DNA of 64,000 nt from Circinella minor. Its lineage: Eukaryota; Mucoromycota; Mucoromycetes; Mucorales; Lichtheimiaceae. The notes under the pieces are model-generated. The model was not told where the DNA came from and ran no database searches. It saw only the letters and a program-made list of their open reading frames with translations. The stretch is from assembly GCA_016758965.1 (NCBI GenBank), contig JAEPRB010000017.1:274582-338581 (forward strand), given 5' to 3'. The position numbers and the translations under genes are program-made. The stretch's first letter is position 1, and each line of letters starts with the position of its first letter. This document shows positions 37,815-50,226 of the stretch, in pieces.

Positions 37815-40033
37815 ATGAGTAGTATCATGGATACAGCTGTACGCAAGGCAACGCGTCTTGATTATCAAGCACCAAAGCCAAAACATTTAAATAGTATGCA
37901 ATATACCCTTCTTTTTTTTTCAATGATAATAGTAGTCAGTATCATTACTTTATTAACATAATGATTTATATATCTGTTTGCGTGGGCAGCTTTAAATGCA
38001 TTGACTTTCCAATATCCTGCAAGTGCAGTTGATATTGTCGAATTGTTGGAACGAAGAGTACGAGAAAATTCTTGGATTGTAAATATCTCTCTTATTATTA
38101 AAGTGTATAAACACACACTTTTCTGTTAAATCGTCAATAGGAAGATTAATCACCACAAAAATTTACCATTATTATTTTGTATATGTAGGTTACATTCAAA
38201 GTGTTAATTATTTTACATACATTGATGAGAGAAGGTAATGGAGATAAAGTAATTGCATGTATCGATAATCGACCATCTGCATTGGATACAACACGAGTAC
38301 GAGAAAAGTCCTCAGGTAATATAAATAAATAGGAGTTTTGGAGGAGGAGGGGGTATTTGTATCTATATATGTGTATATGCTTTAATTAAATAAAAAAAAA
38401 TGCTTAGTACTCTAACCCAACCCAATTCGTTAATAATCTTCAAATAATCAGGAACGTTACAAATTCAAAACATTTATCTATATTCACATTATCTTCAACA
38501 GAAAGTTCAAGCTTTTCGCCAACTTGGAATGGATCACGTCAAATTTACAATGGCACACAAAACGGGGAAGTTACGACATTTGTCTGTTGCGAATGGATTA
38601 TTGAAAGAAACTGCTGTCGTACAGAAATTGATCGGCGCTTTGTTGAAGTGTTCTGTAAGTTTTTTTTGTATTAAAAAAATGTGATTAAAAATTATTAGTA
38701 TTTTTGGTTTTTTTTCTAAGAATAATAGCAAACTTATGGATTTATATGTTCATACATCATAAAATACTGGATATATTAAAATGACAACTAATAATAACAA
38801 TAGTTTCAATTTGATGATGGGGATAATGGTATTGGTTTAAATGCTTTTCGATTACTTGTGGAGGACTTATTTGTCTTGTTCCAGACCGTAAATGAAGCTA
38901 TTGTCAATATTCTTGGTAATTATTTATTTTGTTTACTATTGATAGTAACTCCGGGTTAATTTTTATTATTCCCAGCCTAATATAGCAGGATACTAAAGAT
39001 ACACATACATATATGGATTAAATGTATAGAACACTATTTTGCTATGCCGAAAACAGATGCACGATTATCACTGGAAGTATATAAACGATTTGCTAAACAG
39101 ACGGAACATGTCGTAGCTTATTTGAATCGAGCAAGGATATTGGAACAGGAGTTGGGAATTACTATTCCAGAAGCACGCCATGCGCCATTATCATTAGCGA
39201 AAGCTTTAGAAGAATATCTTAATGATAATGGACCCTCTTCCTCTACTCCTACACCGAGACAACAACATACTTCTCCTAGCCAGCAACAATCACGTAAGTT
39301 TTTTTTTTTTACCATTAATTACAAACATACTAAAGACACAATCTCAAAACAAAAATATGTTCTTGATATCATAGCATCTAAATATAATCCACCAGCATCA
39401 AGTACCACAGCTACACCACAACTTCAGCAACAAGAACAACAACAACCGAAAGAATTGATTGATTTCTTTGCCAGTTTAGAGAATGAAACTACGAATATGG
39501 TTATATCACAGCCAACGGGTATGGCAGCACACAATCCATTCCGGACAACACCGGTACCAATGCAGCCACAGCCACCGCAATTATTACAATCACCAGTCCC
39601 TTCCATATCTGTATCCACAACAACACATCATAATCCATTCCGTACAACTGTAACACCTCAACAAAGCATTTCAACTCCTACTAGTACATTCACGACATTA
39701 ACTACTCCACAAATTAATACTAATACCATTACTAATAATACTTTAAATAATAATTTTAATAATAATTTCGACATGTCATTCTTTTCTTCTCCTACGGCGA
39801 TTGCTAATCCTGTCCAACAACAACAATTTACTGCTTCGATCATATCAAGTACAAACAATCAATTCAACCCATTTTCTTCAAATACCACAAATACCAGTGT
39901 GAACCCTTCTTTTCAACAAACCATGATGACTGCGCAAACATCAATAACACAAACAACTAATAATAACAGTAATCCATTCTTTGGTCATCAACAGGCACCA
40001 CAAGCCCAACAAGCAGGTGGTCCTTGGTTCTGA
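37815..40033 (+). CDS. AP180/PICALM-type clathrin adaptor (ANTH domain)
   Basis: Exons 37815-37893, 37990-38078, 38189-38315, 38452-38654, 38804-38915, 39030-39293 and 39375-40033 join in phase to 510 residues. Residues 1 to about 270 are an ANTH domain. The phosphoinositide site K-x9-K-x-K-H is exact in KATRLDYQAPKPKHL near the N-terminus, followed by VTFKVLIILHTLMREG and the helical solenoid. The tail is Gln/Thr/Asn-rich and carries four NPF motifs (two NPFRTT, NPFSS, NPFFG), which bind EH-domain endocytic proteins; it ends GGPWF. Such proteins recruit clathrin to PtdIns(4,5)P2 membranes in endocytosis (yeast yAP1801/1802). The last intron (39294-39374) is 81 nt with no stop, so a longer isoform can be translated if it is retained. 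The next gene begins only 117 bases downstream. Confidence 0.92.
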
Positions 40034-40150
40034 GATTAAAATAAATAAATTATTATCATGGGCAAATTATTCATACAAAGAAGTGTTTTAAAAAAAGAGT
40101 TGTGTATCTTTTTTTTTTCTGTTCCTTAATTTTAATAATATAATAATAAA

Positions 40151-41003
40151 ATGATTTTGGTGAACGCCACTCGTCATACTGTTGTAGCCAATGCTCGACG
40201 TACGTATACCACTGCTACTAAATCAAAAAAACGTGTTGGTGCTATTCGTGGAGGGTATAAAGCCATTGTTTTCTTTTCTTTTATAAATTTTACGCAAAAA
40301 AGCGAAAAAAAAATATGACAGTAATTATAATAATAATCGCTGGTATAAACTACATATATACATAGTATGTTGGGTTTCCTTGCAGGTGTAGGTGCCGCAT
40401 TAGCCGTTTCGGATAGCTTCCATTTTCATGATGAATATGTAAAGTCGACACGTCAATTAGCAGAATCTGTAGCCGAAATGCATGCTTCAACTGAGAAGGT
40501 AAAATAATAGTTGACATGACAACATGCCCCATAGTCCCGCCGAAAACTTTTTTCATTATTGTTATGACAACTTGGAAATGCGATCTAATATTTTTTTCTA
40601 CTATATGACTTTATTTTTATTTGGGTATAAGGTACGCGAATATGCTGATATTATAGAACGTGTGGATCATGACTTTTCTCAAATGAAAGCACAAGCTGTC
40701 AGTGCCAAAGATTTGGAAAAACTTAAACGAGATATCTATAAATTACATGTACGTTGAGGAATGAATTTATAGTAAAAATATAAAAAGATATACATGCACG
40801 TGTCGTATGTGTATAGATGGGCTAATTTATATATGGTTGCTCTTTGTAATAGGATACCATGAGTCATGATCATGTTGAATTGAAAGCACGCGTTTGGAAA
40901 ATGGGTAAGGAAATGGACGGATAAAATTCTTTTTTCTATGTCTAGTAGTAACTAAATACACATTTTTTTTTTATGTTTATGTTATATAGAACATCGATCC
41001 TAA
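40151..41003 (+). CDS. Small mitochondrial-type membrane protein with coiled coil
   Basis: Five small exons (40151-40254, 40366-40498, 40632-40748, 40853-40904, 40990-41003) join in phase to 139 residues. The first 33 residues are basic, Ser/Thr/Ala-rich and lack acids (ATRHTVVANARRTYTTATK), as in a mitochondrial presequence. A glycine-rich hydrophobic span follows (GGMLGFLAGVGAALAV). The remaining 85 residues are a charged heptad-like helix (REYADIIERVDHDF, then KDLEKLKRDIYKLH). The predicted layout is one inner-membrane span with a coiled-coil domain. I do not recognise the family. The clean in-phase splicing of five exons supports a real gene although no single exon is long. Confidence 0.7.
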
Positions 41004-41831
41004 AAAAAATTGACACAGAAGTCCAATAATAATATGTGTTTTTGATTTTGATTTTTCAAAAGCTTTCTAAAATAACAACAAAAAAGTTTTCCTGTTTTTT
41101 ATTATTATTTATTTATTCACTTACTCTAGAAAGAATCATTTATATATAAGGGTGTATATATATGGATATGTCTACTATTAAATGTCGATTATTACCATTT
41201 TCTATTTTTTTGGTTGGACTCAGGAGTATAAGTATAGCTTTTTTTTTTTTATGTTGGAAAGTCAATTCGATTGATTTTTAGTGAAATTGTTTGGGAACCT
41301 AATTATGTGGAAAGAAGGATTATATGATAATGATGACAGGATAAATAATATGATGAATTGTGAAAACAGACTTTTTCTTTCTCCTTTTTGATCGACAAGA
41401 ACTCACAAATATTATGTTTGTATAACTTGAAATTTATAATAGCAATAGTAGTCGATCCTATTAAGAAAAAACATGTTTTTTTTATAAACACTAATAATTT
41501 TGGCAAAATCAAAAGGAAGTAGATCCATGAGAGCTCCGAAAACACAACAGAGTGCTTCGTACTATCTTGATAGATTTGTGTGACAAAGGTGGGGTAGGAA
41601 TTAATGAAATGGGAGCATGTAAGTGGTTTTTTGTATATAAATATAAATATTATTAATGATTGATTATAAAGGAACTTTGGTACATAGCGAGAAAATGAGA
41701 TAGAGGTTTTGTAACTTAAAAGAGAAAAATGGAAAAAAGAGAGGAAACCTTTTTTACATGTATAAGAAGAAAAGAAAATGGATAATAATAGTAATAGTAA
41801 TAGTAAATGTATGTTATTTTCTTTTCTTTTT
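41004..41831. other. Intergenic region between convergent genes
   Basis: AT-rich with T runs; no gene is seen. It should hold the 3' ends of both neighbours. Confidence 0.6.
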
Positions 41832-42156
41832 TCACATTACAGAACAGGCACATTCACCCACAGGTTCTGCAAAAGGATCAGGATTACGATTTCCCCAAAC
41901 AGATGGTACCATCATATCTGGATTTGTTTGACAATGATCAATCAATCTATATATTATAAAAATAAAGGCACCGTACTATCAATTTCTTTATGTCTTTTTG
42001 TTGCTTCTGCATTATTCCAATAATAATAATAAAAAAAACTTACGACCGACTTGCTTCAGAAACTGGAATACGTGGTATTTCAAGTTGTTCTTTCAACTTA
42101 TCGTTAAGTTCAAGGATCTTTCGAAGTTTCGCTTCAGACACTGTTTGTCGGACCAT
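41832..42156 (-). CDS. Heterotrimeric G-protein gamma subunit
   Basis: Minus-strand exons 42156-42044 and 41946-41832 join in phase (phase 2) to 75 residues. The N-terminal helix EAKLRKILELNDKLKEQLE forms the coiled coil with G-beta. The C-terminal half has the G-gamma signature around NPDPFAEPVGECACSVM. The last four residues CSVM are a CaaX box, so farnesylation, cleavage and membrane anchoring are expected, and the preceding Cys (ECAC) may be palmitoylated, as in yeast Ste18. The protein works with G-beta in pheromone or nutrient signalling. It is slightly short for a fungal G-gamma (usually about 85-95) because the N-terminus is brief. The start is the only upstream ATG in frame before stops. 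Confidence 0.9.
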
Positions 42157-42500
42157 CGTTGTGCTGTATTATTATGTTCGTTTTATTGTTGTTTGATATT
42201 AAAAATAGCAAAAAAAAAAAGAAAAGAAAAGAAAGAGAATGAAAAAAAAATATATAAAATAAGGGATTAAGGAGCATAAAAGAGAATAGGATAATATGTC
42301 AAAAAGGAGCAAAAAAGGCTGACGATCATTATCTTCTTTAAGGAGTACGTAATGATTTTTTTTTCAATGAATAAAGTGAAAAAGGGGAGGATAGGATTTG
42401 GAACACTTTTTTCTTCGTTCTTGATGTTTATAATGAGCAACATGGCTTAATATTATCGTGCAACCTTATATATATTATACACTACTAACAACTATGATTA
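42157..42500. other. Short intergenic region
   Basis: Between the end of the XPF gene and the start of the G-gamma gene, both on the minus strand. A/T runs only; presumably the G-gamma promoter and the XPF 3' end. Confidence 0.6.
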
Positions 42501-45500
42501 TTATGACTGTTCCTGTAAGCCTGTTTTATGATGAATGAATTCATATAATTTCTTTGCCGGTTCTGCACCAATTATTTTCTTCAAGTCATCGACTGAAAGT
42601 TTGAATAATTCTTGCAAGTTTTTAACGTCATTCATCAACAATTTGTAGTTTTTAGATGTTACACCAGGTAAACTACGAAGTATATCCTGCATATTTTTTT
42701 ATATAACAGTGAAATTAATAACGATGTACGTTACATACACAATTAATATATGTATATATACACCATACATACGCTCAAATATAGAAATAAATATGACTCA
42801 TTTTTATTACCTGGGGTGTCATATTATAGGAACTATTCACATCATCTGTGCTTTCGGCCCCAACTAAAACTGCTTTATCTACCTCTGGTTCCTCTTCCGC
42901 TTTCTAATAATAATAATTATAAAATTAACCAGATTATAAATCTTTGATTTATTTTTTTTTTCTTCTTTATATCCTAATATGTTACCTTGAGGTCATCAAA
43001 TATAGCAGCTGTTTCATGTGGACTTGAAGACCAGATTATCTTAACTTTTGGAAATGTTAACGTTACCAAGACCAACTTGGATGATAAATCACTTAATTGT
43101 ACAGTAGACTTCATATCTGATAAACTTTGTAAAGAAAATGACTTATTTTCATCAAATTCTATCAATAAGATGGGTATATCATAATGTAAACACATGTTCT
43201 CACATTGTGTATATCTAAAAAGAAAAAGAAAAAGAAATTCTCAAGTAAGTCATACACAAGTATACTTTATTTTCTCTTTCCTCCTTTCCAAAAACCTTTT
43301 TTTTTATTTTCCTCTCCTATTATTATGATATTATATACTTTACAGTCGGCCGGAATTAAGCGAAGAAATAAGATCAGGTATCGACTTGCGTTCTACACAA
43401 ATAGTAGGACTAAGAATATAATCACCTACTTGAAGGGTACATGGTATAATTTTCAATCCTTCAGCATAAAGTATAGGAGGCAAGGAGCTACGGAATTCAC
43501 GCATATCTACAATAACCTGCATTTATCCAAAATTATTATTACATTCACAATTTTAGAATAATATTTTCAAACAATAAAATTTTACCAAAGGAGGTCCTTT
43601 ATTACGAAGTTGACCTCCAGCAACACGCGAACTGACAGCACGCGCAAATGCATCTTGTTGAGGTGTTGCCCTTTGTGGCATTGGGATAGCCATAATCTAT
43701 TATCATAATAATGATAAAAAAAGTGTCTAGTTTACTGTTCCTGAATAATAATAATCATAAAACATAAGGATATAATTATACATACCGATTTTTCACGAAT
43801 AAGTCGTTCAAATGCCTCTTTTTCTTTACGGATCAAACTCAGATAATTCTGTTCTTCAACAGAATTTTCATAAATCATAAAATAGACCCGTACATCCAAT
43901 TCTGGATGCATTGCTCGATAAACCTATATAACATATGTATGTATGTATTTATACTGTCCATAATTTTTTTTCTTTTTTTAACAAACAGAGAAAAATTTAT
44001 ATATATATTACCTCAACACGTCGTATAAAGGCAGGGTTTGGATCGTACATAATAATAAATCTTGGCTGTAAATCTTCCAAAAGCTCTTCATCCACATCGT
44101 TATCATATGTTTGAACAGAAATGATAGAACCAGGAGAAACTAGATTAAATTCAGGTAATATATCATCTTCTCCCATCATTATATCATCATCATTTTCATT
44201 TTTTCCTTCTTGTGGTCCTGGATCATTTAATCTTTTTTTTTACAACGTTTAAGATATTTTAAACACTTTTCTTCTTCATCATCTACTGCCGCGCGCTTTT
44301 TCTACCCCAAATTCAAACTTACAAATCAACTGCTTCTTGTACATCGGTTTTAAATGTTTCTACTATTGAACGGGGTCGAGATGAAGTTACCGCGGAGGTA
44401 GCAGATCCACCACGAACACGCCTGCGTTTATTGAGTGGGGCTGATCCACGTTGCGTTTGCGATTTATTAAATGATGAGGATGTTGATCCAGTGGTGCTTG
44501 TATTAGTCGATGCTGAATCCTCTTGCTGTATCTGATAAATACTCTTTTGTAAACTGAAAAACCATTGAATTAATCGAGTTAAAATCGGTATGGGCTCACC
44601 ATCATTGGTTGGTTTATTTATTCCATCGATATATTGTCGTAATTGAGAACATGTTCGTGCCCCATCCACCAAAATTAATACCGGCGCTCCCTCTACCAAT
44701 ATATATATATATATATTAATATATGTCAATTATAAATTTATTCTTTGGTTGTTTTATATTTGAATCATTACCTTCAGGCATATCTTGTTCTATTTCATTT
44801 AATATATCATGCAATAAATTCCATTTCGGTAATTCTTCAGGTACAAGTCTTAATCGTATTTTCCCATCTGAAACAGTAGGCCCATCATTTTGATCATATT
44901 CTGGATCATTTTGTTTTAAATAAACGCGCTTTCGAGCAGTCTATGTATAGTTGAAAGTTTGTCTACTAAATACTCTTTTTTATTAGAAAATTAAATGATA
45001 ATCTTTTTACTTACAGTGATAGCTTTATCTGCAGCATCCAAAAAGAGCCATTGTGATTGGTATTGTCGAGTAGGGGCACCATCTTTGGCTGTATTAGAAG
45101 TGATAACCATTTGGAGCTGATAAAAAAATGATACTGGATCATATGTCGTCAAGGAACTATATATATATAACCATTTAAATTAACCGAAAATAGCTGACCT
45201 TGCTTTTCACTACCCATATACACTTCTACGTCAATGCACCTACGATAATAATCTTCGAAGTATACTTAAATCACCTACTAGTTGTTTAGTAGCTGGACTT
45301 ATTCGATGCCAAATCGGATCCAACTGTCTTCGAATAATCATATCAAATGATCTAAAAAACGAATTTTCAATTGTAAAATCTTGGACGTCAACCTAAAAAA
45401 TCGTATGTTACTTTTGCTTTGCCAATTTATATTCCTTTTACCAATTCCATCTATATAAAATTTATTTTTGTTTGTCCTTATACCATTGAGTTTTGTCGTC

Positions 45501-46425
45501 GCACTTCTGCTAAAGTTATTTCCATACATTCAACTAACGCTTTTTGAATAGTATCCATTTTTTCCGTCATGGGTTGACGAAGTTCCACCACATCTGCACT
45601 TGCTTCTGACAAATTATTGGATACAAGTACTTGAAACCTATATACCATATATGCGTTCACTTTTTTTTATTTTCTTTTCATAAATTGGATGATGATATTC
45701 AAAAAAAAAATTACCGTGGCCATAAATGTACTTTGCGCAACTGAAGTGTTTTTAGAGTATTTTCGAGTGGTGCAAATCCAGTTGTGAATTGTTCTGGTAC
45801 ATCCGAAAAAGCTTTGATAAATCCTTGTTCATTTTCTTTTCGATAGATCCGTAAAATCAATTCTTCTAAAGAATTTGAACGTATACTAAGAAAATATAAT
45901 ATGTATTAATATGTATACATATACACATCACATTATAAATTCCCAGTCTATCTTGTTTTATTACCGATGAGCATTATACAAAACAACACCAGAAATCATA
46001 GCTGTAGGTACACGGTCTAATAACATATCCACTGCTAAAATACGTGAAGTAACAGAAAACACACCACCGTTTCGATACATAGCACTCCTATATTAATATT
46101 CACAAGCAGACAAAACTAAATATATATATATATATATATGAGCAATAACGACTACAATATGAATATATTACCGGCTTTCCGATGTAGTTTCATTATGAAT
46201 AATTTGTAATTGTTCTTCTGGTGGTACACCCATGGCAGCTTGCTTTTCAACAATAACTCCTTCCTGTGCTTGATTTGCATTCAATACCAATACAAAATGG
46301 GTTCCTTTGGTATACAAGTCAAGAAATGAGGTAAAGATCTTGAATAAACCTAATCCCGGCGACATGATCAGTAATGCATCTTCTTCTACAAGATCAGCAA
46401 GGATTTGTTTGTGAAATTCAAGCAT
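42501..46425 (-). CDS. DNA repair endonuclease XPF/Rad1 (ERCC4)
   Basis: Fifteen minus-strand exons (from the start: 46425-46172, 46087-45965, 45885-45715, 45637-45484, 45392-45244, 45156-45015, 44940-44772, 44692-44323, 44231-44012, 43923-43786, 43696-43586, 43516-43344, 43214-42986, 42903-42811, 42686-42501) join in phase to 893 residues; human XPF has 916. The N-terminal helicase-like part is inactive-type, with [19 protein letters not shown] and [13 protein letters not shown]. The nuclease domain (residues about 667-800) has [18 protein letters not shown] and the catalytic [10 protein letters not shown]. The C-terminus is a tandem helix-hairpin-helix ([14 protein letters not shown]) that pairs with ERCC1. 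It cuts 5' of lesions in nucleotide excision repair and acts in crosslink repair. The exon 8-9 junction (intron 44322-44232) is the least certain splice. Confidence 0.95.
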
Positions 46426-46427
46426 TA

Positions 46428-46461
<34 letters not shown>

Positions 46462-48769
46462 GCACAGATCAGAAAGTTATAAATAAATGAATAAAAAAAA
46501 AGATAAAACGCGGTGTAAGAATAAGAATCAATGCTGCGCGAATATGTGGACACCGCCCAGCCGTTTCCCAAAAAAAAAAAAAAAAAACGCGGGCACGTGA
46601 TCTACGTAACAAAATCAAAAGTATATTTCCTGTCGTGTGCATTGAGACATGAGATCAATTTTAGTGCCAACTTTTCTTTTAAGTAACGAATCCAAATAAA
46701 AAGTGTTAGAATGACGGAAAATTAAAAAGTTGATGTAGAATAAGAAAACGAATATGGCTATATGTATCGAGTGAATGGGAGCAACCATGTCTATTAGAAG
46801 TAATAATATAATCTATAAAATAGAAGTGCAACACATTATATGTGTTCATCCGAGTATCTGTTTATATCTATCCAAGTATCGAACTGGAAAGATGTAGAAA
46901 ATATTTTAACAGTTTAATATCAGTACATATATGATATGTCACAATTTTTATGTTAATGAGGCTCAATAATAATAATATCATGAATTCATCATCATATCTT
47001 TCATTGCTTTGCTTAATTATAAAATATTGGTGTGCGTATTAAAATAATCATACTGTAATTATTTTGAAAAGGAGAGCTGTAGCTCATGTAACATAATAAT
47101 TGATATTTTTGATGCCTCATTTTTTATTGCTACGTATTATTCTTTCCTTAATAAAATATATTAGGAGCAAAAGATAGTGGCATATATATTTTTTCGATTA
47201 TTAAGTAGCGTATGACTTTTATTTATTATTCAATTATGTAGTAGCTGTACGTATGGTCATTAACATTTAAAAATCAATAACTTTTAAAAACGTTGACAAG
47301 TTTATCACTTGTTTGATATTTATTTATATCACGAGCATTTGCACTTTTACATTATATTTTATCATCTTTGGACTGATAAATCATTTTCAATAGAAGTGAT
47401 CAAAACTACGTACGTAATGATCCTTTTTTTTTCATTGATAACAAAGCCATCCGTGAATTAAAACCAAAATAAAATAAAAATAATTGTTTTAATTCTCACG
47501 ACTTACAAGAGACTTTCTACTAATACTTTTAACGAAATGTATATATTGTTACTATTAAAAAAAAGTAACCAAAATAATAATATGCTTCTTGCCTATCCAG
47601 TGATACTCGTCTCGTTTATTTTCAATAAGTTATCGTTGAGATCTAGTTATCTAGAAGATGTCGATGTAGTTTTTTTTATTGTTGTCAAAAGTCCAATTCT
47701 GTTGTCATTATGATTTTTTTTTCTTAAATACGTACCCAAAGAATGATATAAACATTGCAAAAAACAAAGTTATTTTAATTTCATGATTTGGCTAATAATA
47801 AAAAGATATAAATAGGGTACGCAGGGTATAATTTTCATTATTATTATTTTTCACTCCCTATCTTTTATAAACATCACCATACACAGTATGGTACATATTG
47901 TACACCTTATTTGTGTTTTTTTTTTACATCTCTATCATCTCAATTAATACTCGAACATGCAAGTCATTGGGCATTCGGTCTATTCTTCTTGTATCAAATT
48001 TCTACTGGTTAGACGACGAATTGTTTTTTCTTGCCATCCAGTTTTTCTTCTGGTACTACTCGTGGACTATCTTGGCTTTTTTCAAGATGTCTCTTCCGGT
48101 TAACAAGATTATCCTGAATAAGATCAATGTTTTTCATCTGCTATTTGGTTTCTTTTTTATGGTCAAGAGGGTTGTCAGTCTATATTTTCGTTACTGTCAC
48201 CACTGGTTACAAATGACATTTATTACTTTTTAAACGATACATTGTTCATAGTAAGTACGTAGTTGTTATGGTTCTTTTTTTGATACGTAACGCATGATGA
48301 TGGAAAGTATATGACGTACTCATATCCAGAAGACCTACTTTAAATACTTCTTTTTTTCTCTCTGATTCATCGGTCTTTGGATCTGCTCCGTTTTTTTTTG
48401 TTCGATCCTTAGAAAGACAACGCTCGATAACCAGGAACATTTATGTTACTTCTTTCTGGATTTTAAAGTTTGTGAGCATGTTGTCAGAAGCTTCGGCTGA
48501 CGACTTCATGCGCTGTGGGACACACCGCCTCCGGGCGCAGGCCTAGGGACCAGTTACTTCTGTCTTTCGGGACATCTGTATACTGGAGTAGCCCTATGCT
48601 TAAAAACGTGTAAGTTAATTTCTTATTTTCTTCAGTATTTGGAAAAAAAATAAAAAAATTCAGAAATTAACACGCACTTTTTTGAAAACTCCTGGGTAGC
48701 TTTGATTAAAAATATAATTTATTATCTAGACTATCTCAATTTGAAATTTATGCTATATATTGGATATCA
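46426..48769. other. AT-rich intergenic region with an unresolved patch
   Basis: A TA microsatellite lies directly upstream of the XPF start (46434-46457). The rest to about 47800 is AT-rich and empty. At 47803-47812 a GATATAAATA box sits 80 bases before an ATG (47889). The following 350 bases are open in changing frames on both strands, as is 48440-48246 on the minus strand (SKDRTKKNGADPKTDES). I cannot assemble a gene. The GC-rich island after 48480 is listed separately. Confidence 0.4.
48481..48600. ncRNA. GC-rich structured island, candidate RNA or repeat fragment
   Basis: These 120 bases are about 57% G+C by hand count, against about one third in the surroundings. Three hairpins are visible: 48483-48501 with GTCA/TGAC arms and a C(TTCG)G tetraloop, 48527-48542 with GCCT/AGGC arms, and 48561-48574 with TGTC/GACA arms. 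One plus-strand frame is open from 48508 (LHALWDTPPPGAGLG), and another is open up to a TAG at 48544. I could not match it to U1-U6, SRP, RNase P/MRP, 5S or a tRNA. It may be a structured RNA or a fragment of a dispersed element. Confidence 0.3.
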
Positions 48770-49309
48770 TCATTCTTCGTCGTTATCTTCTACTTCTTCC
48801 TCTTCTAACTCTTCTACCTCTTCTTCTTCTTCTTCTTCTTCTTGTGATCCCTCATATATTTGGCTATCTTCCTCATTCTCATACTCTTCCTCGTCTGCGA
48901 AAACTGCATCTTCCATGGTATCATCATCATCATCATCATCATCCATTTGATCGCTGCTTGGATGATTTGATTCGATTTCTGTTTCCTCTACTTCCGTATC
49001 TGTAGAAGTATGTTCTTCTGCTGCGTATAAACCACCTGCATTTTTTGGAAAGACAATATCTGGTTCAGACTGATCTGGGTTGGTATGTTTGAATTCTTGG
49101 ATTTGCTTTTCATCCAAATGTAAAATAGGCTTTGGGGTAATGCCATCTCCAGCAGTTAATGGAACTATATATATAAATATATATTTAATAAATATTATAT
49201 ATCTATTCATTATATTATAATATAAAAAATTTTAATTACCTGCGCCTGCTAAATGATAAACAAATGTTGTAAGTGCAGCGCAAAGTAAAACCTTGGAATT
49301 GACCACCAT
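48770..49309 (-). CDS. Secreted or ER-lumenal highly acidic protein
   Basis: Minus-strand exons 49309-49240 and 49164-48770 join in phase to 154 residues. Exon 1 encodes a signal peptide (SKVLLCAALTTFVYHLAGAG). The mature part begins TAGDGITPKPILHLDEKQ, has a segment with PKNAGGLYAAEE, and then becomes almost purely acidic: a run of eight Asp and several long Glu runs to the end (EVEDNDEE). Such tails bind calcium or basic proteins in chaperone-like ER proteins, but no KDEL-type signal or known domain is present. I do not recognise the family. The splice removes 75 bases and is canonical (GTAATT...TATAG). Confidence 0.7.
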
Positions 49310-50226
49310 AGTTTTCAATTTTTTATAAATTCAAAAAAGAAAACTTTATTTGATATTTATACGCTAACAATAACAATTTATAAACTAAAAATAATAAATA
49401 CATTTATAATGCTGTTATATATACTGTTTTTATTATTTGATGTCGTCCGTTAAAATTAAAATTCTACCCACCGAGGAATATAAATGTGTCAGGACTATGT
49501 TTTTTATTGCTTTAATTAAACTGAAAAAAATATTCCATGATTTGTTAAGATGAATTCGTACCCTATTGCGGCCACTTTTATTATCATTGTTACAGTTATT
49601 ACTATTGTGATTTCTTTTATTTATCCTTTTTTTGGATCATACAAATTTATGCCTGTTGATATATAGTGTCAAAAACCAAATGAAACGAGCAATCCAGCAG
49701 GCATCATCCTTATCTTAATTTGTGGTCTTTTTCTCTATTTAGGTTAAATCAGTAGTATACTGCTAATGTTAAATATCAATTTTAACGAAGAACTATTATA
49801 ATTCAAATTAGCAACAAATAAATAAAACATAAGTGTAGTAGGAATATCAATTATTATTATCATATGAAATGATCATCCGGGGTGTAATGTTTAATAATCC
49901 TCAGGAAAAAATGAATGCTGCATTTTTTTCCTAAATATTAAATTTAAAAAGTATTAAATCATCTTTTTTTTGTGTCCTTTTTGTTCTTCGCCACCATATG
50001 GGCCAAAAAGAATTATATGCCATTTAATTGTAAGAAAGTTAAATGAGGGATGGATTTTAAAGTGACTTATTACTATCACACTGAGAGTGTGGTAGTGAGC
50101 AATCGGTTTCCATAGCAACGAGCTGACATTTGGGAAGTTTTTTTCATGCGATTTCAGCGGGCGTGGCTTTTGGATTCGTCAGTTATTTCTTTTCAGATTT
50201 ATAAACATTCTACGAACGCGTACACT
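49310..50226. other. Intergenic region, divergent promoters
   Basis: No gene is supported. The genes on either side are transcribed away from this stretch, so it should carry both promoters. The upstream ATG at 50146 that could extend the THUMP gene is discussed there. Confidence 0.55.

Noticed and set aside
48481..48600. Standard spliceosomal, SRP, RNase P, 5S or tRNA gene in the GC-rich island
   Set aside because: None of the conserved sequence blocks of these RNAs that I know could be found on either strand.
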